A stretch of DNA of 64,000 nucleotides. Source: an uncultured bacterium. GTDB lineage: Bacteria; Bacillota; Limnochordia; DTU080; JAAYLA01. The number at the start of each line of letters is the position of its first letter. Positions within the stretch are counted from its first letter, which is position 1. Positions 16,771 through 26,535 of this stretch are shown piece by piece. A program made the position numbers and the translations under genes. Location: positions 1-64,000 of the forward strand of contig CALKAQ010000031.1 of the NCBI GenBank assembly GCA_937983075.1, written 5' to 3'. The notes under the pieces are model-generated. The model was not told the DNA's origin, searched no databases, and saw nothing but the letters and a program-made list of their open reading frames with translations.

Positions 16771-18195
16771 TCAAGGAGTAAAGCTGATCGCTGAAACGAT
16801 GCCGACAAGAGGTTCGGGGAACACGCCGAACAACACGGAGCTGATCACAGCAAGCACAAGCACCACCGTGATCGGTATGCCCGCCGCAAGACGAGTTCCG
16901 GGTTCACGTTCACGCAAATACATGTTCCGGATGATCCTAAAGTAGTACGCCACCGACAGTACACTGTTGAGGACAACCGCTGCACCCATCCATACGAGCC
17001 CAGCGTCTACCGCTGCGCGGAACAAGAGGAACTTGCCGAAAAATCCGGCGGTCGGCGGAATGCCCGCTAGGGAGAGCATGAGAATCGTCATTGCTAAAGC
17101 GACTCCCGGCGAGCGCTGGGCTAGACCGATGAAATCCTTGATTTCATCGGCCGGTACGTGGTTGGAGAGGAAAATGACGACTCCGAACGCTCCGATGGTC
17201 ATAATGGCGTAGACAAATAGGTAAAACAGCATGGCCGATGCGCCCGCAGGCGTGGCAATCGCGAGACCGACCAGCACGTAACCGGCCTGAGCGACGGCCG
17301 AATAAGCCAGCATACGCTTGACTCGATGCTGCGCAAGCGCGCCGATGTTGCCGAAGGTCATCGTGGCGAGGGCAACCAACGCCAAAACGATCTGCCAGTC
17401 TTCCGCCAGCTGCGGCAAAGCGACAAACAAAATGCGCAGCAGAACCGCAAAGCCGGCTGCTTCGGACGCCGTGATTAAGAACGCACTCACCGGGGTGGGG
17501 GAGCCGTCGTATACATCAGGTGCCCACATATGCAGCGGGAAAGCAGCTACTTTGACGCCGAGACCGACAAGGAGGAAGAGACCCGCGGCACTGAGCAGCG
17601 CGAGTTGCCCACCGGCAAGGCTCGGAATGCTTTCGGCGATAGCTTGCAAATTTGTCGTACCTGCGGCGCCGTACAACAGCGAAATGCCGAAAAGCATGAT
17701 GGCTGATGATACGGCACCGATCAAGAGAAATTTGATGGATGCTTCGTGCGACCGAATGTCGTTTTTGCGCATGCCTGCGAGTACGTATGACGGCAGCGCA
17801 AGCAATTCGAGGCCGAGGAAAATGGTAATAAAATCAAGTGACCCGGCCATGAGAATGGCTCCGAGAGTAGCCAGCGTAATCAACACGTAAAATTCGCCGG
17901 TACGAACCCGATGCTTCCGCAAGTATTCACCGGAGCTGAGAAAGACAAGGCCAAGAATGATCAAGAAAACGATCTTAAAGAAAGAAGCAAAGGGGTCGTG
18001 GCGAAGCTGCATACCCCAAAGATCGGTCGGTTCTTGCCCGTAGTTGGCTACCACCGCCGCAAGTGCGGCGATGGTACCCAACACACCGACAATGACCACG
18101 GGGCGTTTGCTCTGCCGGGCAGCGAGATCGACTCCGATAAGGATCAACCCCAGCCCTGCCAAGATGAATTCAGGCAGGATCAGCATGAGGTCCAA
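16771..18195 (-). CDS. nuoN: NADH-quinone oxidoreductase subunit N
   Basis: NuoN is an antiporter-like, proton-pumping membrane subunit of complex I. The 474-residue protein has about 14 membrane helices and the family segments SLDFITIFLGLELLALPSYVLAG, here with the conserved Glu in the ELL motif, and GVKVAAFPLHMWAPDVYDGSP with the conserved Lys. The TTG start at 18195 follows GGGAGGGG. It is the last gene of the operon, three bases after nuoM, and runs into the terminator at 16731-16759. Confidence 0.97.
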   Translation of the reverse strand: MDLMLILPEFILAGLGLILIGVDLAARQSKRPVVIVGVLGTIAALAAVVANYGQEPTDLWGMQLRHDPFASFFKIVFLIILGLVFLSSGEYLRKHRVRTGEFYVLITLATLGAILMAGSLDFITIFLGLELLALPSYVLAGMRKNDIRSHEASIKFLLIGAVSSAIMLFGISLLYGAAGTTNLQAIAESIPSLAGGQLALLSAAGLFLLVGLGVKVAAFPLHMWAPDVYDGSPTPVSAFLITASEAAGFAVLLRILFVALPQLAEDWQIVLALVALATMTFGNIGALAQHRVKRMLAYSAVAQAGYVLVGLAIATPAGASAMLFYLFVYAIMTIGAFGVVIFLSNHVPADEIKDFIGLAQRSPGVALAMTILMLSLAGIPPTAGFFGKFLLFRAAVDAGLVWMGAAVVLNSVLSVAYYFRIIRNMYLREREPGTRLAAGIPITVVLVLAVISSVLFGVFPEPLVGIVSAISFTP

Positions 18196-18198
18196 GGA

Positions 18199-19659
18199 TT
18201 ACACCCCTCCCAGGCGGCTAACCAAGCTTACCACAGCGGGATTCATGAGCCCAAGCAGCAGCGCCGGATAGACGCCGAGTACAACCGTCAAAATCATGAG
18301 GGGGACGCCGACAACGAGTTCCCGTCCGGTAATGTCCGCCAGCGCTGCTTCGGTTTTCGGCTGGCCCATGAGAACACGTTGCATCATCCACAAATGGTAG
18401 CCGGCGGTAATGGCCAGACCGATAGCCGCGACAATGACCACTGCGCGCAAGGCTTCAAAGCTGCCGACGAACGTGAAGAATTCGCCGACGAAGCCGGACA
18501 GACCCGGCAGGCCGAGATTGGCGAATGCTGCGAAAGCCAAGATGGTAGCAGCCACCGGCATTTTCACAAACAGCCCGCCCATATCGCCCATCATCCGCGT
18601 GTGTACACGATCGTAAAAGACACTGCCAACCAGGAAGAACAGGAGCGGCGAGATGACCCCGTGCGAGATCATTACGTACATCGCGCCGTTCATGGACATT
18701 TCGGTACCCGCGGCCAAGCCGAGCATGACGAAGCCCATGTGGCTGATCGAAGAATAGGCGACCAGCTTCTTGAGGTCCTTTTGCGCCATGGCCGCCAGAG
18801 CGCCGTAGATGATGTTAAAGGCGGCAAGAATGCCAATGACCAGAGCGAACTGAGAGGCGGCTTCCGGGAACGTCGGATAGGCGATCCGGAAAAATCCGTA
18901 CGTACCCGTTTTCAGCAGCACGCCGGCGAGAATCATGGAGCCACCCGTAGGAGCTTCAACGTGAGCATCCGGCAGCCACGTATGGAACGGCCAAACGGGT
19001 ACTTTGACCGCAAAACCGAACGCAAACGCCAAGAAGAACCAGAAGGCAAGGCGTGGATCGATGCCTTGAGCAGCTTCGGCAAGCGCTAGAATGTTGAACG
19101 TCTGCGCACCGGTGGACAGATACAACGCGAGAATGCCTACGAGCATGATCGCGCTGCCGACCAAGGTGTAGATGAAGAATTTGATGGCAGCATACTCTCG
19201 GCGCTCTCCGCCCCAGATGCCAATGATAAAGTACATCGGTACGAGCAAGAGTTCCCAGAAAATGAAGAAGAGGACGTAGTCAAGCGCAAGGAACACCCCG
19301 TACATGGCCGTCTGCAGGGTGAGCATCCAGGCGTAGAATTCTTTGACGCGGTGGTCGATGTTCCAGGATGCCACGATGGCCAACACGCTGACAAGCGCCG
19401 TCACCCACAAGAGAGGGAAGCTGATGCCGTCGACTCCGACGTGGTACTCGGCGCCAATGGAAGGGATCCATTGAACTTGCTGCACGAGCTGCATGGCCGG
19501 ATTGGACGGGTCGAAGGCTCCCCAAATTACGAACAGTAATGCCAGCGGAATCAACGAAACGATCAAAGCGAATCCCTTGATCGTGCCCGGTTTGTCTTTG
19601 GGTAGCAAAAGCGTTACCAGGGCACCGATGAGCGGGATGAAGATGAGTGCGGTAAGCAT
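18199..19659 (-). CDS. nuoM: NADH-quinone oxidoreductase subunit M
   Basis: NuoM is an antiporter-like proton-pumping subunit. The 486-residue multi-spanning protein shows FFIFWELLLVPMYFIIGIWG with the conserved Glu, KVPVWPFHTWLPDAHVEAP with the conserved Lys, GVLLKTGTYGFFRI and KLVAYSSISHMGFVMLGL. AGGAGG precedes the ATG. It is tightly packed between nuoL and nuoN, as in other complex I operons. Length is normal. Confidence 0.97.
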   Translation of the reverse strand: MLTALIFIPLIGALVTLLLPKDKPGTIKGFALIVSLIPLALLFVIWGAFDPSNPAMQLVQQVQWIPSIGAEYHVGVDGISFPLLWVTALVSVLAIVASWNIDHRVKEFYAWMLTLQTAMYGVFLALDYVLFFIFWELLLVPMYFIIGIWGGERREYAAIKFFIYTLVGSAIMLVGILALYLSTGAQTFNILALAEAAQGIDPRLAFWFFLAFAFGFAVKVPVWPFHTWLPDAHVEAPTGGSMILAGVLLKTGTYGFFRIAYPTFPEAASQFALVIGILAAFNIIYGALAAMAQKDLKKLVAYSSISHMGFVMLGLAAGTEMSMNGAMYVMISHGVISPLLFFLVGSVFYDRVHTRMMGDMGGLFVKMPVAATILAFAAFANLGLPGLSGFVGEFFTFVGSFEALRAVVIVAAIGLAITAGYHLWMMQRVLMGQPKTEAALADITGRELVVGVPLMILTVVLGVYPALLLGLMNPAVVSLVSRLGGV

Positions 19660-19663
19660 TTGC

Positions 19664-21595
19664 CTAGAAACCTCCTATGGCTATGATGAGCAAGCCGGCA
19701 ACAACCGTCAGGAAGATCACGAGGATGTACGACTGAATGTAACCGCTCTGAATTCGGCGGAACAGTCCGCCACCCGCTTGAACTCCTGTCGCAACGCCGT
19801 GGACTGCACCATCGACCACATCTTTGTCGAATTCGCCTGTCGACCCGGCAGCTCTTGATGCGCCGAGGCCAATGGCGTTGACAATTCCGTCGACGACGAC
19901 GCGGTCGAACCACCCGACCACCCGGGCAAGCAAGACGGTGCCTTTCACAAATACGAGGTTGTAAAAATCGTCAACGTAATAACGTTCCAACAAGAGTCGG
20001 TGGATCGGTCGAAGACGTTCACGGACGACTTCCGTGGGAATGATGCGATATCCGTATGCGACGACGGCCACACCTACACCGATGATCCAAGCCAACGTCG
20101 CAATGGTCATAACAAAACCGGATTGCAGCGGTTCACCGGGCTGGTTGAAGAAGACGAAGCTGCCGAACCAGTAACCGGACAATCCCGAATTCATGAAACC
20201 GACGACGACGGTGAGCGCACCGAGAATAATGAGCGGAATCGTCATGGATGCCGGAGATTCTTTGGCCGCATTGTATCGATCGGCATCGCGTGGCGTTCCA
20301 AAGAACGTGAGAACGGTGGCTCGTGTGATGTAAAAAGCCGTCAACGTCGCTGCGGCGACGGAAATCCAAAACAGTGCCGGATGGCCGTGGAAGAAAACAT
20401 CGAGCATAATTTCTTCCTTGCTCCAGAATCCAGCGAGCGGGGGAATACCCGCAAGAGCCGCAGCACCAATGAGCCAAGTCCAAAACGTCGTCGGCATCTT
20501 GTGGCGCAAGCCGCCCATTTCCCGCATGTCTTGGGTGTTCGTGCCGTGGATGACCGAACCCGATGCGAGAAAGAGCAGCGCCTTGAAAACGGCGTGGGTA
20601 ACGAGGTGGAATATCGCCGCCGTATAGCCGCCTACGCCTAAGGCCAGCATCATGAAGCCGAGCTGGCTGATGGTGGAAAACGCCAGCACGCGTTTGATGT
20701 CATTTTGTACGAGAGCGATGCTCGCTGCGAAAATCGCCGTGAATCCGCCTACCCAAGCTACGGAAGTCAGCGCCAATGTGGAAGGCTCGAAGATGACGTA
20801 TGACCTCGCGACGAGATACACACCGGCTGCTACCATGGTGGCCGCGTGAATCAACGCACTCACTGCCGTCGGACCCGCCATGGCGTCGGGAAGCCATACG
20901 TGCAAGGGAAATTGAGCCGATTTTCCGACGGCGCCGAGGAAGATCAGAATCGCGGTGATTCCAAGCGCGATTCCCGCCAGATCTCCGGCTTGAACTGCAT
21001 TCGCCACGGCGGAAAACTCAAACGATCCGGTATGGACCCAAAGCAAAATCAGGCCAATCAGCATGCCGATGTCACCAACGCGCGTGGTCAAAAACGCTTT
21101 CATGGCGGCATGGCCGACTTCCTGCTGTTCAAACCAATGACCGATCAACAGGAACGAGCAAAGGCCTACGAGCTCCCAAAAGATAAAGAGTAAAAGGAAG
21201 TTGTCGGCCAGAACGAGGCCGAGCATGGAGAACGAAAAAAGCGACAAAATGCTGTAGTAGCGCTTGTAACGCCGGTCACCGTGCATATAGCCGAGTGAGT
21301 AGACTTGGACCAGCAGGCTGATCAAGGTGACAACGACGAGCATGGTCGCCGTCAGCGCGTCGACCTGGAAACCCATGTAAAACGCTGAGTCTCCGAACTC
21401 GGCCCAAAGAAAGCTGCGCGAGACCGTGGACCCGCCCACGACGTCGAAAAACACGCCGAGGGAGAGGAGGAAGGATACCGCAATGGCGGCGATGCCCAAG
21501 CGATCGCCATTGCCGGGGAACTTATGCCCGATCAGGGCGATGATAAGCCATGCGGCCAAGGGTAACGTTGGTATAAGCCACGCTAATTCAGCCAC
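19664..21595 (-). CDS. nuoL: NADH-quinone oxidoreductase subunit L
   Basis: NuoL is the distal antiporter-like subunit, with the long lateral helix that couples the membrane pumps. The protein has about 643 residues and the typical segments LLFIFWELVGLCSFLLIGHWF, KSAQFPLHVWLPDAMAGPTAVSAL (here split by the conserved Lys) and KRVLAFSTISQLGFMMLALG. The GTG at 21595 is preferred because AGGTGG lies five bases upstream; a GTG three codons earlier (21604) is possible. Start and stop nearly touch the neighbouring nuo genes. Confidence 0.97.
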   Translation of the reverse strand: MAELAWLIPTLPLAAWLIIALIGHKFPGNGDRLGIAAIAVSFLLSLGVFFDVVGGSTVSRSFLWAEFGDSAFYMGFQVDALTATMLVVVTLISLLVQVYSLGYMHGDRRYKRYYSILSLFSFSMLGLVLADNFLLLFIFWELVGLCSFLLIGHWFEQQEVGHAAMKAFLTTRVGDIGMLIGLILLWVHTGSFEFSAVANAVQAGDLAGIALGITAILIFLGAVGKSAQFPLHVWLPDAMAGPTAVSALIHAATMVAAGVYLVARSYVIFEPSTLALTSVAWVGGFTAIFAASIALVQNDIKRVLAFSTISQLGFMMLALGVGGYTAAIFHLVTHAVFKALLFLASGSVIHGTNTQDMREMGGLRHKMPTTFWTWLIGAAALAGIPPLAGFWSKEEIMLDVFFHGHPALFWISVAAATLTAFYITRATVLTFFGTPRDADRYNAAKESPASMTIPLIILGALTVVVGFMNSGLSGYWFGSFVFFNQPGEPLQSGFVMTIATLAWIIGVGVAVVAYGYRIIPTEVVRERLRPIHRLLLERYYVDDFYNLVFVKGTVLLARVVGWFDRVVVDGIVNAIGLGASRAAGSTGEFDKDVVDGAVHGVATGVQAGGGLFRRIQSGYIQSYILVIFLTVVAGLLIIAIGGF

Positions 21596-21604
21596 GGTTC
21601 CCAC

Positions 21605-21916
21605 CTACCATTTGAGGAGATTCATCTTGTTGATGTCGATGCTGTCCCGTCTGCGGGAGATCATCAAAATGATGGCTAAACCAATTGCCACCTCGGCCGC
21701 AGCCACAGTCATAACGAAAAGCGTAAAGACTTGGCCGGTCGCCGCCTCGGGAGTCAAATAACGTCCAAAGGCGATCAAATTGATATTTACGGCGTTCAAC
21801 ATGATTTCAACGCACATCAAAATGCGAATGGCATTGCTTACGGTGAGGGCACCGAAAAGCCCGATGCCAAAGAGCAGGGCGCTGAAACCAAGCACATAGG
21901 TAAGTGGTAATTCCAT
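21605..21916 (-). CDS. nuoK: NADH-quinone oxidoreductase subunit K
   Basis: NuoK is a three-helix membrane subunit next to the quinone-coupling region, carrying conserved membrane glutamates. From the ATG at 21916 it has 103 residues, beginning MELPLTYVLGFSALLFGIG; the motif CVEIMLNAVNINLIAF holds one essential Glu, and AAAEVAIGLAIILMI holds the second. A longer in-frame start at 21961 overlaps nuoJ and lacks family support, whereas GAGGGAGGAGGG lies upstream of 21916. Confidence 0.96.
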   Translation of the reverse strand: MELPLTYVLGFSALLFGIGLFGALTVSNAIRILMCVEIMLNAVNINLIAFGRYLTPEAATGQVFTLFVMTVAAAEVAIGLAIILMISRRRDSIDINKMNLLKW

Positions 21917-21920
21917 AGTG

Positions 21921-22472
21921 CTACTCACCCTCCTCCCTCGTCGCCAAGACAATGGCACCAACCAGGCCGACGAGCAAGACTAACGACGCGACCTCAAAAG
22001 GAATCACGTACGTGTCAAAGAGCGCCAAACCGATGGCGTGAGGTGTATCCGTAATCACCGACTCGGCCGGATAAATCCGCAGATCAGCCAAGTGATACAA
22101 TACAATCATTAAGACGGCAAAGGCGGAAGCGGCCAAAAGCGGCAGAATTGCACGGACAGGGTTTCCGCCTTTGCTTTGCGTGATCCGTTCCCAAAAGGTC
22201 ATATTCGTGTCGCCGCGGACTTCGGTAGCGCCGGAGAGCATCACGCCGAATATGAGCAAAACGGTGATCGCACCGACATATACCAGCACTTGTGCTGCGG
22301 CCACGAAATCAGCGTTGAGCATTAAGAAGGCGACCGCCGTGCCGAAGAAGGTGAGCGCAAGCCAAAGCGCTGCATGCATGATGCGTTCGCTGACAACGAC
22401 GCGCCAAGCGGCGACGAGTGTGATCAATGCGACGAATAAAAACAGGACGCCGGAAAGATTCATCGTGTCCAT
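21921..22472 (-). CDS. nuoJ: NADH-quinone oxidoreductase subunit J
   Basis: NuoJ is a five-helix membrane subunit whose third helix takes part in coupling. The 183-residue protein shows MHAALWLALTFFGTAVAFLM and AAAQVLVYVGAITVLLIFGVML, the conserved core. GGAGG lies directly before the ATG at 22472, which overlaps the last 13 bases of nuoI; an ATG three codons later is the alternative start. Length and position are standard. Confidence 0.95.
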   Translation of the reverse strand: MDTMNLSGVLFLFVALITLVAAWRVVVSERIMHAALWLALTFFGTAVAFLMLNADFVAAAQVLVYVGAITVLLIFGVMLSGATEVRGDTNMTFWERITQSKGGNPVRAILPLLAASAFAVLMIVLYHLADLRIYPAESVITDTPHAIGLALFDTYVIPFEVASLVLLVGLVGAIVLATREEGE

Positions 22473-22951
22473 TCGCCTCCGGTTTTGATGCCGAAGTTTA
22501 TCGTAGCCGTTGTCTGACGGCGTCCAATTTCCGCCAAGCGTTCCTTGTCGTAGACAAGGTTGCGCAAGTCGTAATCGGCAAGTTCGTATTGGTCAGACAT
22601 AGCCAGTGCATCGAATGGGCATGCTTCTACACAAAGACCGCAATACATGCACCACGTTGAATCGAGATTGTACACCTCGAGAATTTTCTTGCGGTTGGGG
22701 CCGCGATAAGACTTGATTTCGATGCAATTGACCGGGCAAGCTTTGGCGCAAAGCTCACACGATACACACTTGAGGTTTCCGTCTGCGTCTGACAGCAGGA
22801 CGGGAAGGCCTCGCGTACCAACCGGTACGTCGAGTTTCTCGTCGGGATAATGTATCGTGATGCTCGGTGAGATCATGTTTCGAAAGGTGACACCCATGCC
22901 GATGGCCAGTGTCTTCAGCGTCTTCAGGATCTCTCGAATGTATCGAACCAT
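22460..22951 (-). CDS. nuoI: NADH-quinone oxidoreductase subunit I (two 4Fe-4S clusters)
   Basis: NuoI is the peripheral ferredoxin-like subunit that passes electrons through clusters N6a and N6b towards NuoB. Two complete CxxCxxCxxxCP sets are visible: CVSCELCAKACPVNCIEI and CMYCGLCVEACPFDALAM. The ATG at 22951 gives 163 residues (MVRYIREILKTLKTLAIGMG) and has AAAGGACGG upstream; the in-frame extension to 23017 overlaps the end of nuoH and is not needed. Confidence 0.96.
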   Translation of the reverse strand: MVRYIREILKTLKTLAIGMGVTFRNMISPSITIHYPDEKLDVPVGTRGLPVLLSDADGNLKCVSCELCAKACPVNCIEIKSYRGPNRKKILEVYNLDSTWCMYCGLCVEACPFDALAMSDQYELADYDLRNLVYDKERLAEIGRRQTTATINFGIKTGGEWTR

Positions 22952-23000
22952 TTGACGGCACCGTCCTTTACTGGTGAAATGTACCGCTCTTGGCTCTCGT

Positions 23001-24011
23001 CTAACCCCACACCACAACGATGATCGCCGTGATCAACAACTGTACGACAGCGAGGGGGAGCAGTACTTTCCAACCAAGGTTCATCAAGTGATCGACACGG
23101 ATGCGCGGGAAACTCCAACGTATCCACATCGCGAGAAACACAAATCCGTAAACTTTAATGAGCATCCATACGGCAGGGGGGAGGAACGGCCCGGACCAGC
23201 CGCCCCAGAACAGCACGGCATTCAAAGCGCCTGCCGCCAAAAGCGCGCTGTATTCGGCGAGCATGAAGTATGCCCAGCGCATTCCACTGTATTCCGTGGA
23301 GTAACCGGCAACGAGCTCGGATTCGGCTTCGGGCATGTCGAACGGCGCACGATTGAGCTCAGCCAACGTAGCCGTCAAAAACACGAAAACGCCAATGGGT
23401 TGAAGGACGACGAACCATAGACCCCATTCTTGCTGTGCCTGCACGATACCGTTCAAGCTCAACGTTCCGGCGAGAAGTGCGACCGATACAATCGACAAAA
23501 CCAAAGACACTTCGTAGCTGATCAATTGCGAGGCGGAGCGCATGGCCCCGAGCAACGACCATTTGTTGTTCGAACTCCATCCTGCGGACAGCAGCGCAAG
23601 CGTGAGCAGCGAACTCACGGCCGCAATGTAAATAAGGCCGATGTTCAGGTCCTGTACAATGAGATTCGGGCTCCAAGGAATCACAACATAAACTAACATG
23701 GCGCTCGCGAAAGCGATGATCGGCGCGATCACAAAGACGGCCCGATCGGCTGAACTCGGGATAATGTCTTCTTTGCCGAGCAGCTTGAGGGCGTCAGCCA
23801 GCGTTTGGAGCGCTCCGTGGAAGCCGGTGCGCATGGGGCCGACCCGCAGTTGAATGTGCCCGGAGACTTTGCGCTCGAGCCAAATGAGAAACAGCGCGTT
23901 GAATAGGATAAACACCAGGACCAGAAGACCTTGGATGAGTGCCCATACTACGTTGAATGTCCACTGGGGTAGACCCAACGCCATGATTTGGTCGCTGATG
24001 AACTGCTGCAT
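23001..24011 (-). CDS. nuoH: NADH-quinone oxidoreductase subunit H
   Basis: NuoH is the membrane subunit at the quinone-binding chamber. The 336-residue protein has about eight helices and the conserved WLERKVSGHIQLRVGPMRTG, LAELNRAPFDMPEAESELVAG (Glu-rich loop, split here) and YSGMRWAYFMLAEYS segments, ending WIRWSFPRIRVDHLMNLGWK. The ATG at 24011 abuts the nuoD stop and has GGTGAGGTGG upstream. Confidence 0.97.
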   Translation of the reverse strand: MQQFISDQIMALGLPQWTFNVVWALIQGLLVLVFILFNALFLIWLERKVSGHIQLRVGPMRTGFHGALQTLADALKLLGKEDIIPSSADRAVFVIAPIIAFASAMLVYVVIPWSPNLIVQDLNIGLIYIAAVSSLLTLALLSAGWSSNNKWSLLGAMRSASQLISYEVSLVLSIVSVALLAGTLSLNGIVQAQQEWGLWFVVLQPIGVFVFLTATLAELNRAPFDMPEAESELVAGYSTEYSGMRWAYFMLAEYSALLAAGALNAVLFWGGWSGPFLPPAVWMLIKVYGFVFLAMWIRWSFPRIRVDHLMNLGWKVLLPLAVVQLLITAIIVVVWG

Positions 24012-25169
24012 TTACCGGTCCACCTCACCCATAACGATATCAAGGCTGCCGATATTCGCGACCATATCAGCGATCAAGCTGCCCCGGCTGAGTGTGCCCA
24101 GAAGCTGCAAGTGAACAAAGCATGGGGAGCGCCACTTGACCCGATAGGCTACATCGGTGCCGTCGCATACCAGGTAGCAGCCGACTTCGCCGCGCGGCGA
24201 TTCAATACGGGAATACGTATCACCAGACGGACTGAGACGGCGGGGAACGTCGGCCATGATATCGCCGCCACGCGGAAGGTCTTCAAGGCCGTGACGCACC
24301 AATTTGATGCTTTCGGCGATTTCCGCCATGCGGACTCGATAACGATCGTAAACGTCGCCGTTGGTGCCAACCGGGACGTTGAAATCGTAGCGGTCATAGA
24401 GGAGGTAAGGATCGGCCTTACGGATATCGTAGGGGATTCCGGAAGCCCGCAGCACCGGACCGCTCGCTCCCCAGGCGATGGCTTCTTCCGCCGTGAGCAC
24501 ACCGACTCCGACCGTCCGTGTTTCGAAAATCTTATTGCTGGTAATCAAATTGTCGAATTCAACAAGCCGCTTCTCGAGGTCGTCCATCAAGCGCAGAACC
24601 GTGTCGCGAAAGCCTTGGTAAAGATCGTTGCGCACACCGCCAATGCGAAAATAATTGTAAAGCATGCGTGCGCCACAAAGCGATTCGTAAACGTCGAGGA
24701 TTTTCTCACGATCCCGAAAAGCGTACAAAAAGCCGGTGACGGCACCGAGATCGAGGCAGAAAGCGCCGAACCACAGGAGATGACTGGCGATACGCTGCAA
24801 CTCATTGGTGATAAATCGGATATACACAGCTCGTTCGGGCACTTCAATGTTCAGCAGCTTTTCGACGGCCAGTACATACGTCAATTCCATCGAAAGGGCT
24901 GCGAGGTAGTCCGTGCGGTCCGTGTAGGGAATAACCGCCGGCAAGGGACGCTTTTCGGCGATTTTTTCGAAACAACGGTGAAGATACCCGATGTCGCCCC
25001 ACGCGTCGACTACTTTTTCACCGTCTAGACGCGCCATGACCCGCAATACCCCGTGGGTACTCGGGTGCTGCGGTCCCATGTTGATAAGAAGTTCTTCGGT
25101 GCGAATACGCGGTTCGCCCGAACCTGTTTCCTCAAGCTGTGTGGATATGTTCATCTCGCTATCGGCCAT
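24012..25169 (-). CDS. nuoD: NADH-quinone oxidoreductase subunit D
   Basis: NuoD is the 49-kDa-type subunit that forms the quinone site with NuoB. The 385-residue protein carries LLINMGPQHPSTHGVLRVMA near residue 27 (quinone-site His), DIGYLHRCFEKIAE, and the C-terminal DIVMGEVDR ending. The ATG follows GAGGAGGAC. It is encoded separately from nuoC rather than fused as in E. coli. A short, Glu-rich N-terminal tail of about 25 residues precedes the conserved core. Confidence 0.97.
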   Translation of the reverse strand: MADSEMNISTQLEETGSGEPRIRTEELLINMGPQHPSTHGVLRVMARLDGEKVVDAWGDIGYLHRCFEKIAEKRPLPAVIPYTDRTDYLAALSMELTYVLAVEKLLNIEVPERAVYIRFITNELQRIASHLLWFGAFCLDLGAVTGFLYAFRDREKILDVYESLCGARMLYNYFRIGGVRNDLYQGFRDTVLRLMDDLEKRLVEFDNLITSNKIFETRTVGVGVLTAEEAIAWGASGPVLRASGIPYDIRKADPYLLYDRYDFNVPVGTNGDVYDRYRVRMAEIAESIKLVRHGLEDLPRGGDIMADVPRRLSPSGDTYSRIESPRGEVGCYLVCDGTDVAYRVKWRSPCFVHLQLLGTLSRGSLIADMVANIGSLDIVMGEVDR

Positions 25170-25211
25170 GCAGAGTCCTCCTCAACAATGGTTGCGAGCG
25201 TACGCAAGACG

Positions 25212-25919
25212 TCACGATTCGTCGTGGCGCACGCCACGATCGGACGGCGGGGCCCAGGTTTCCTTGTACTGTCGCTCTCTCGGTGGTCGGCTGTCGACGT
25301 AATCCTTGCGCAAAGGATGGCCGATCCAATCTTCACGGAGCAAAATGCGTTTCAGATTCGGATGGCCGTCAAAACGAATCCCCAGCAAGTCCCAAGCTTC
25401 TCGCTCATGCCAGTTGGCCGTGGGCCAAATATCCACGACGGACGGAACATGAGCGTTATCTCGGCCGCCTTCGGCATTGACTTTCATAATCAATTTCGGC
25501 CGACCGGCGGGAATGGATATGAGGTGATAGACGACCTGCAGCCCAGCGTCTCGGTAGTCGACACCTGAGAGGGACGACAAAAAATTCAACTTGAGGCGTT
25601 CGTCATCGCGCACAAAGCGAGCGACATCTTTAAGAAGTGCGGCCGGCACGACGACTTCGGTCCAATCGTCTTCCTTGTGAAAGGGCTTCAGCGACGGAAA
25701 CGCCTCTACAAGAGCAGCAATCGTTGTTTTCACCTCATCAGGCGCATCAGGTGAGACGGCATGCTCACGCTGACTGGGTTCCGCCTTGGGCCGCTCCGGT
25801 TGAGTTTCCGCTGGCTGGTCGGCAGCCGTAGGAGTCGGCTGGGGAGTTTCGTGAACTCCGTTGCCGCTGTCGTTCATGTTTTCCGACTGCCCATGGGATT
25901 CCTTTTCGTTGTAAGCCAT
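25212..25919 (-). CDS. nuoC: NADH-quinone oxidoreductase subunit C with disordered N-terminal extension
   Basis: NuoC is the 30-kDa peripheral subunit that braces NuoD. The C-terminal half carries the family signature VDIWPTANWHEREAWDLLGIRF (split by conserved Glu residues), GHPNLKRILLREDW and GHPLRKDY. The ATG at 25919, with GAAAGGT upstream, gives about 235 residues. The first 65-70 residues are rich in Pro, Gln, Glu and Ser and look disordered; such extensions occur in Gram-positive NuoC proteins. Clear 11-subunit complex I context. Confidence 0.95.
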   Translation of the reverse strand: MAYNEKESHGQSENMNDSGNGVHETPQPTPTAADQPAETQPERPKAEPSQREHAVSPDAPDEVKTTIAALVEAFPSLKPFHKEDDWTEVVVPAALLKDVARFVRDDERLKLNFLSSLSGVDYRDAGLQVVYHLISIPAGRPKLIMKVNAEGGRDNAHVPSVVDIWPTANWHEREAWDLLGIRFDGHPNLKRILLREDWIGHPLRKDYVDSRPPRERQYKETWAPPSDRGVRHDES

Positions 25920-26043
25920 ATCGCCTGTACCTTTCTTACCCAAATCCGGCGCGAGAACGCTTTGGGTCAAATAGTCTGAAGTCTCGTCACGCACACGTGA
26001 TGCGAGGAAAAGCCGTCACATGCCCATGGAATCATTGAAGCGG

Positions 26044-26535
26044 CTACACTCGTACGAGTGGCCGCTCGATTCCTTCACGAGCAATTTTTTCTTGCAGCAT
26101 CAATACACCGTGCATGAGCGATTCGGGTCGGGGAGGACAACCGGGAACATAAACATCGACGGGAATGACTTTGTCGATTCCGTCGACGATGTTGTACTCG
26201 CCATGATAAGGACCGCCGTTGATTGCGCAGCCGCCCATCGCGATGACCCAACGCGGTTCCGCCATCTGGTCGTACAGCAAGCGCACGCGATCGGCGATCT
26301 TCTCATTTACGGTGCCGGGTACAATCATCAGATCGGATTGGCGTGGCGAAGCACGAAAGATCATGCCGAAGCGGTCAAAGTCGTAGCGCGAAGCTCCGGT
26401 AGCCATCATTTCGATGGCGCAGCAGGCAATGCCGAAGAGAAGGTACCATAAAGACGACTTTCGGCTCCAGTTCACCAAGCGCCGCAGCGGCAGGGTGATA
26501 ATTCCCGGGAGATGCTGGTTGTCGATCAAACCCAT
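26044..26535 (-). CDS. nuoB: NADH-quinone oxidoreductase subunit B (cluster N2)
   Basis: NuoB binds the terminal 4Fe-4S cluster N2 that reduces quinone. The 163-residue protein shows the tandem cysteines in GIACCAIEMMATGASRYDFDR, a third Cys in MGGCAINGGPY and the fourth in VYVPGCPPRPESLMHGV, the complete ligand set. The ATG at 26535 overlaps the end of nuoA by ten bases and has AAAGGGGGC upstream. Confidence 0.97.
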   Translation of the reverse strand: MGLIDNQHLPGIITLPLRRLVNWSRKSSLWYLLFGIACCAIEMMATGASRYDFDRFGMIFRASPRQSDLMIVPGTVNEKIADRVRLLYDQMAEPRWVIAMGGCAINGGPYHGEYNIVDGIDKVIPVDVYVPGCPPRPESLMHGVLMLQEKIAREGIERPLVRV

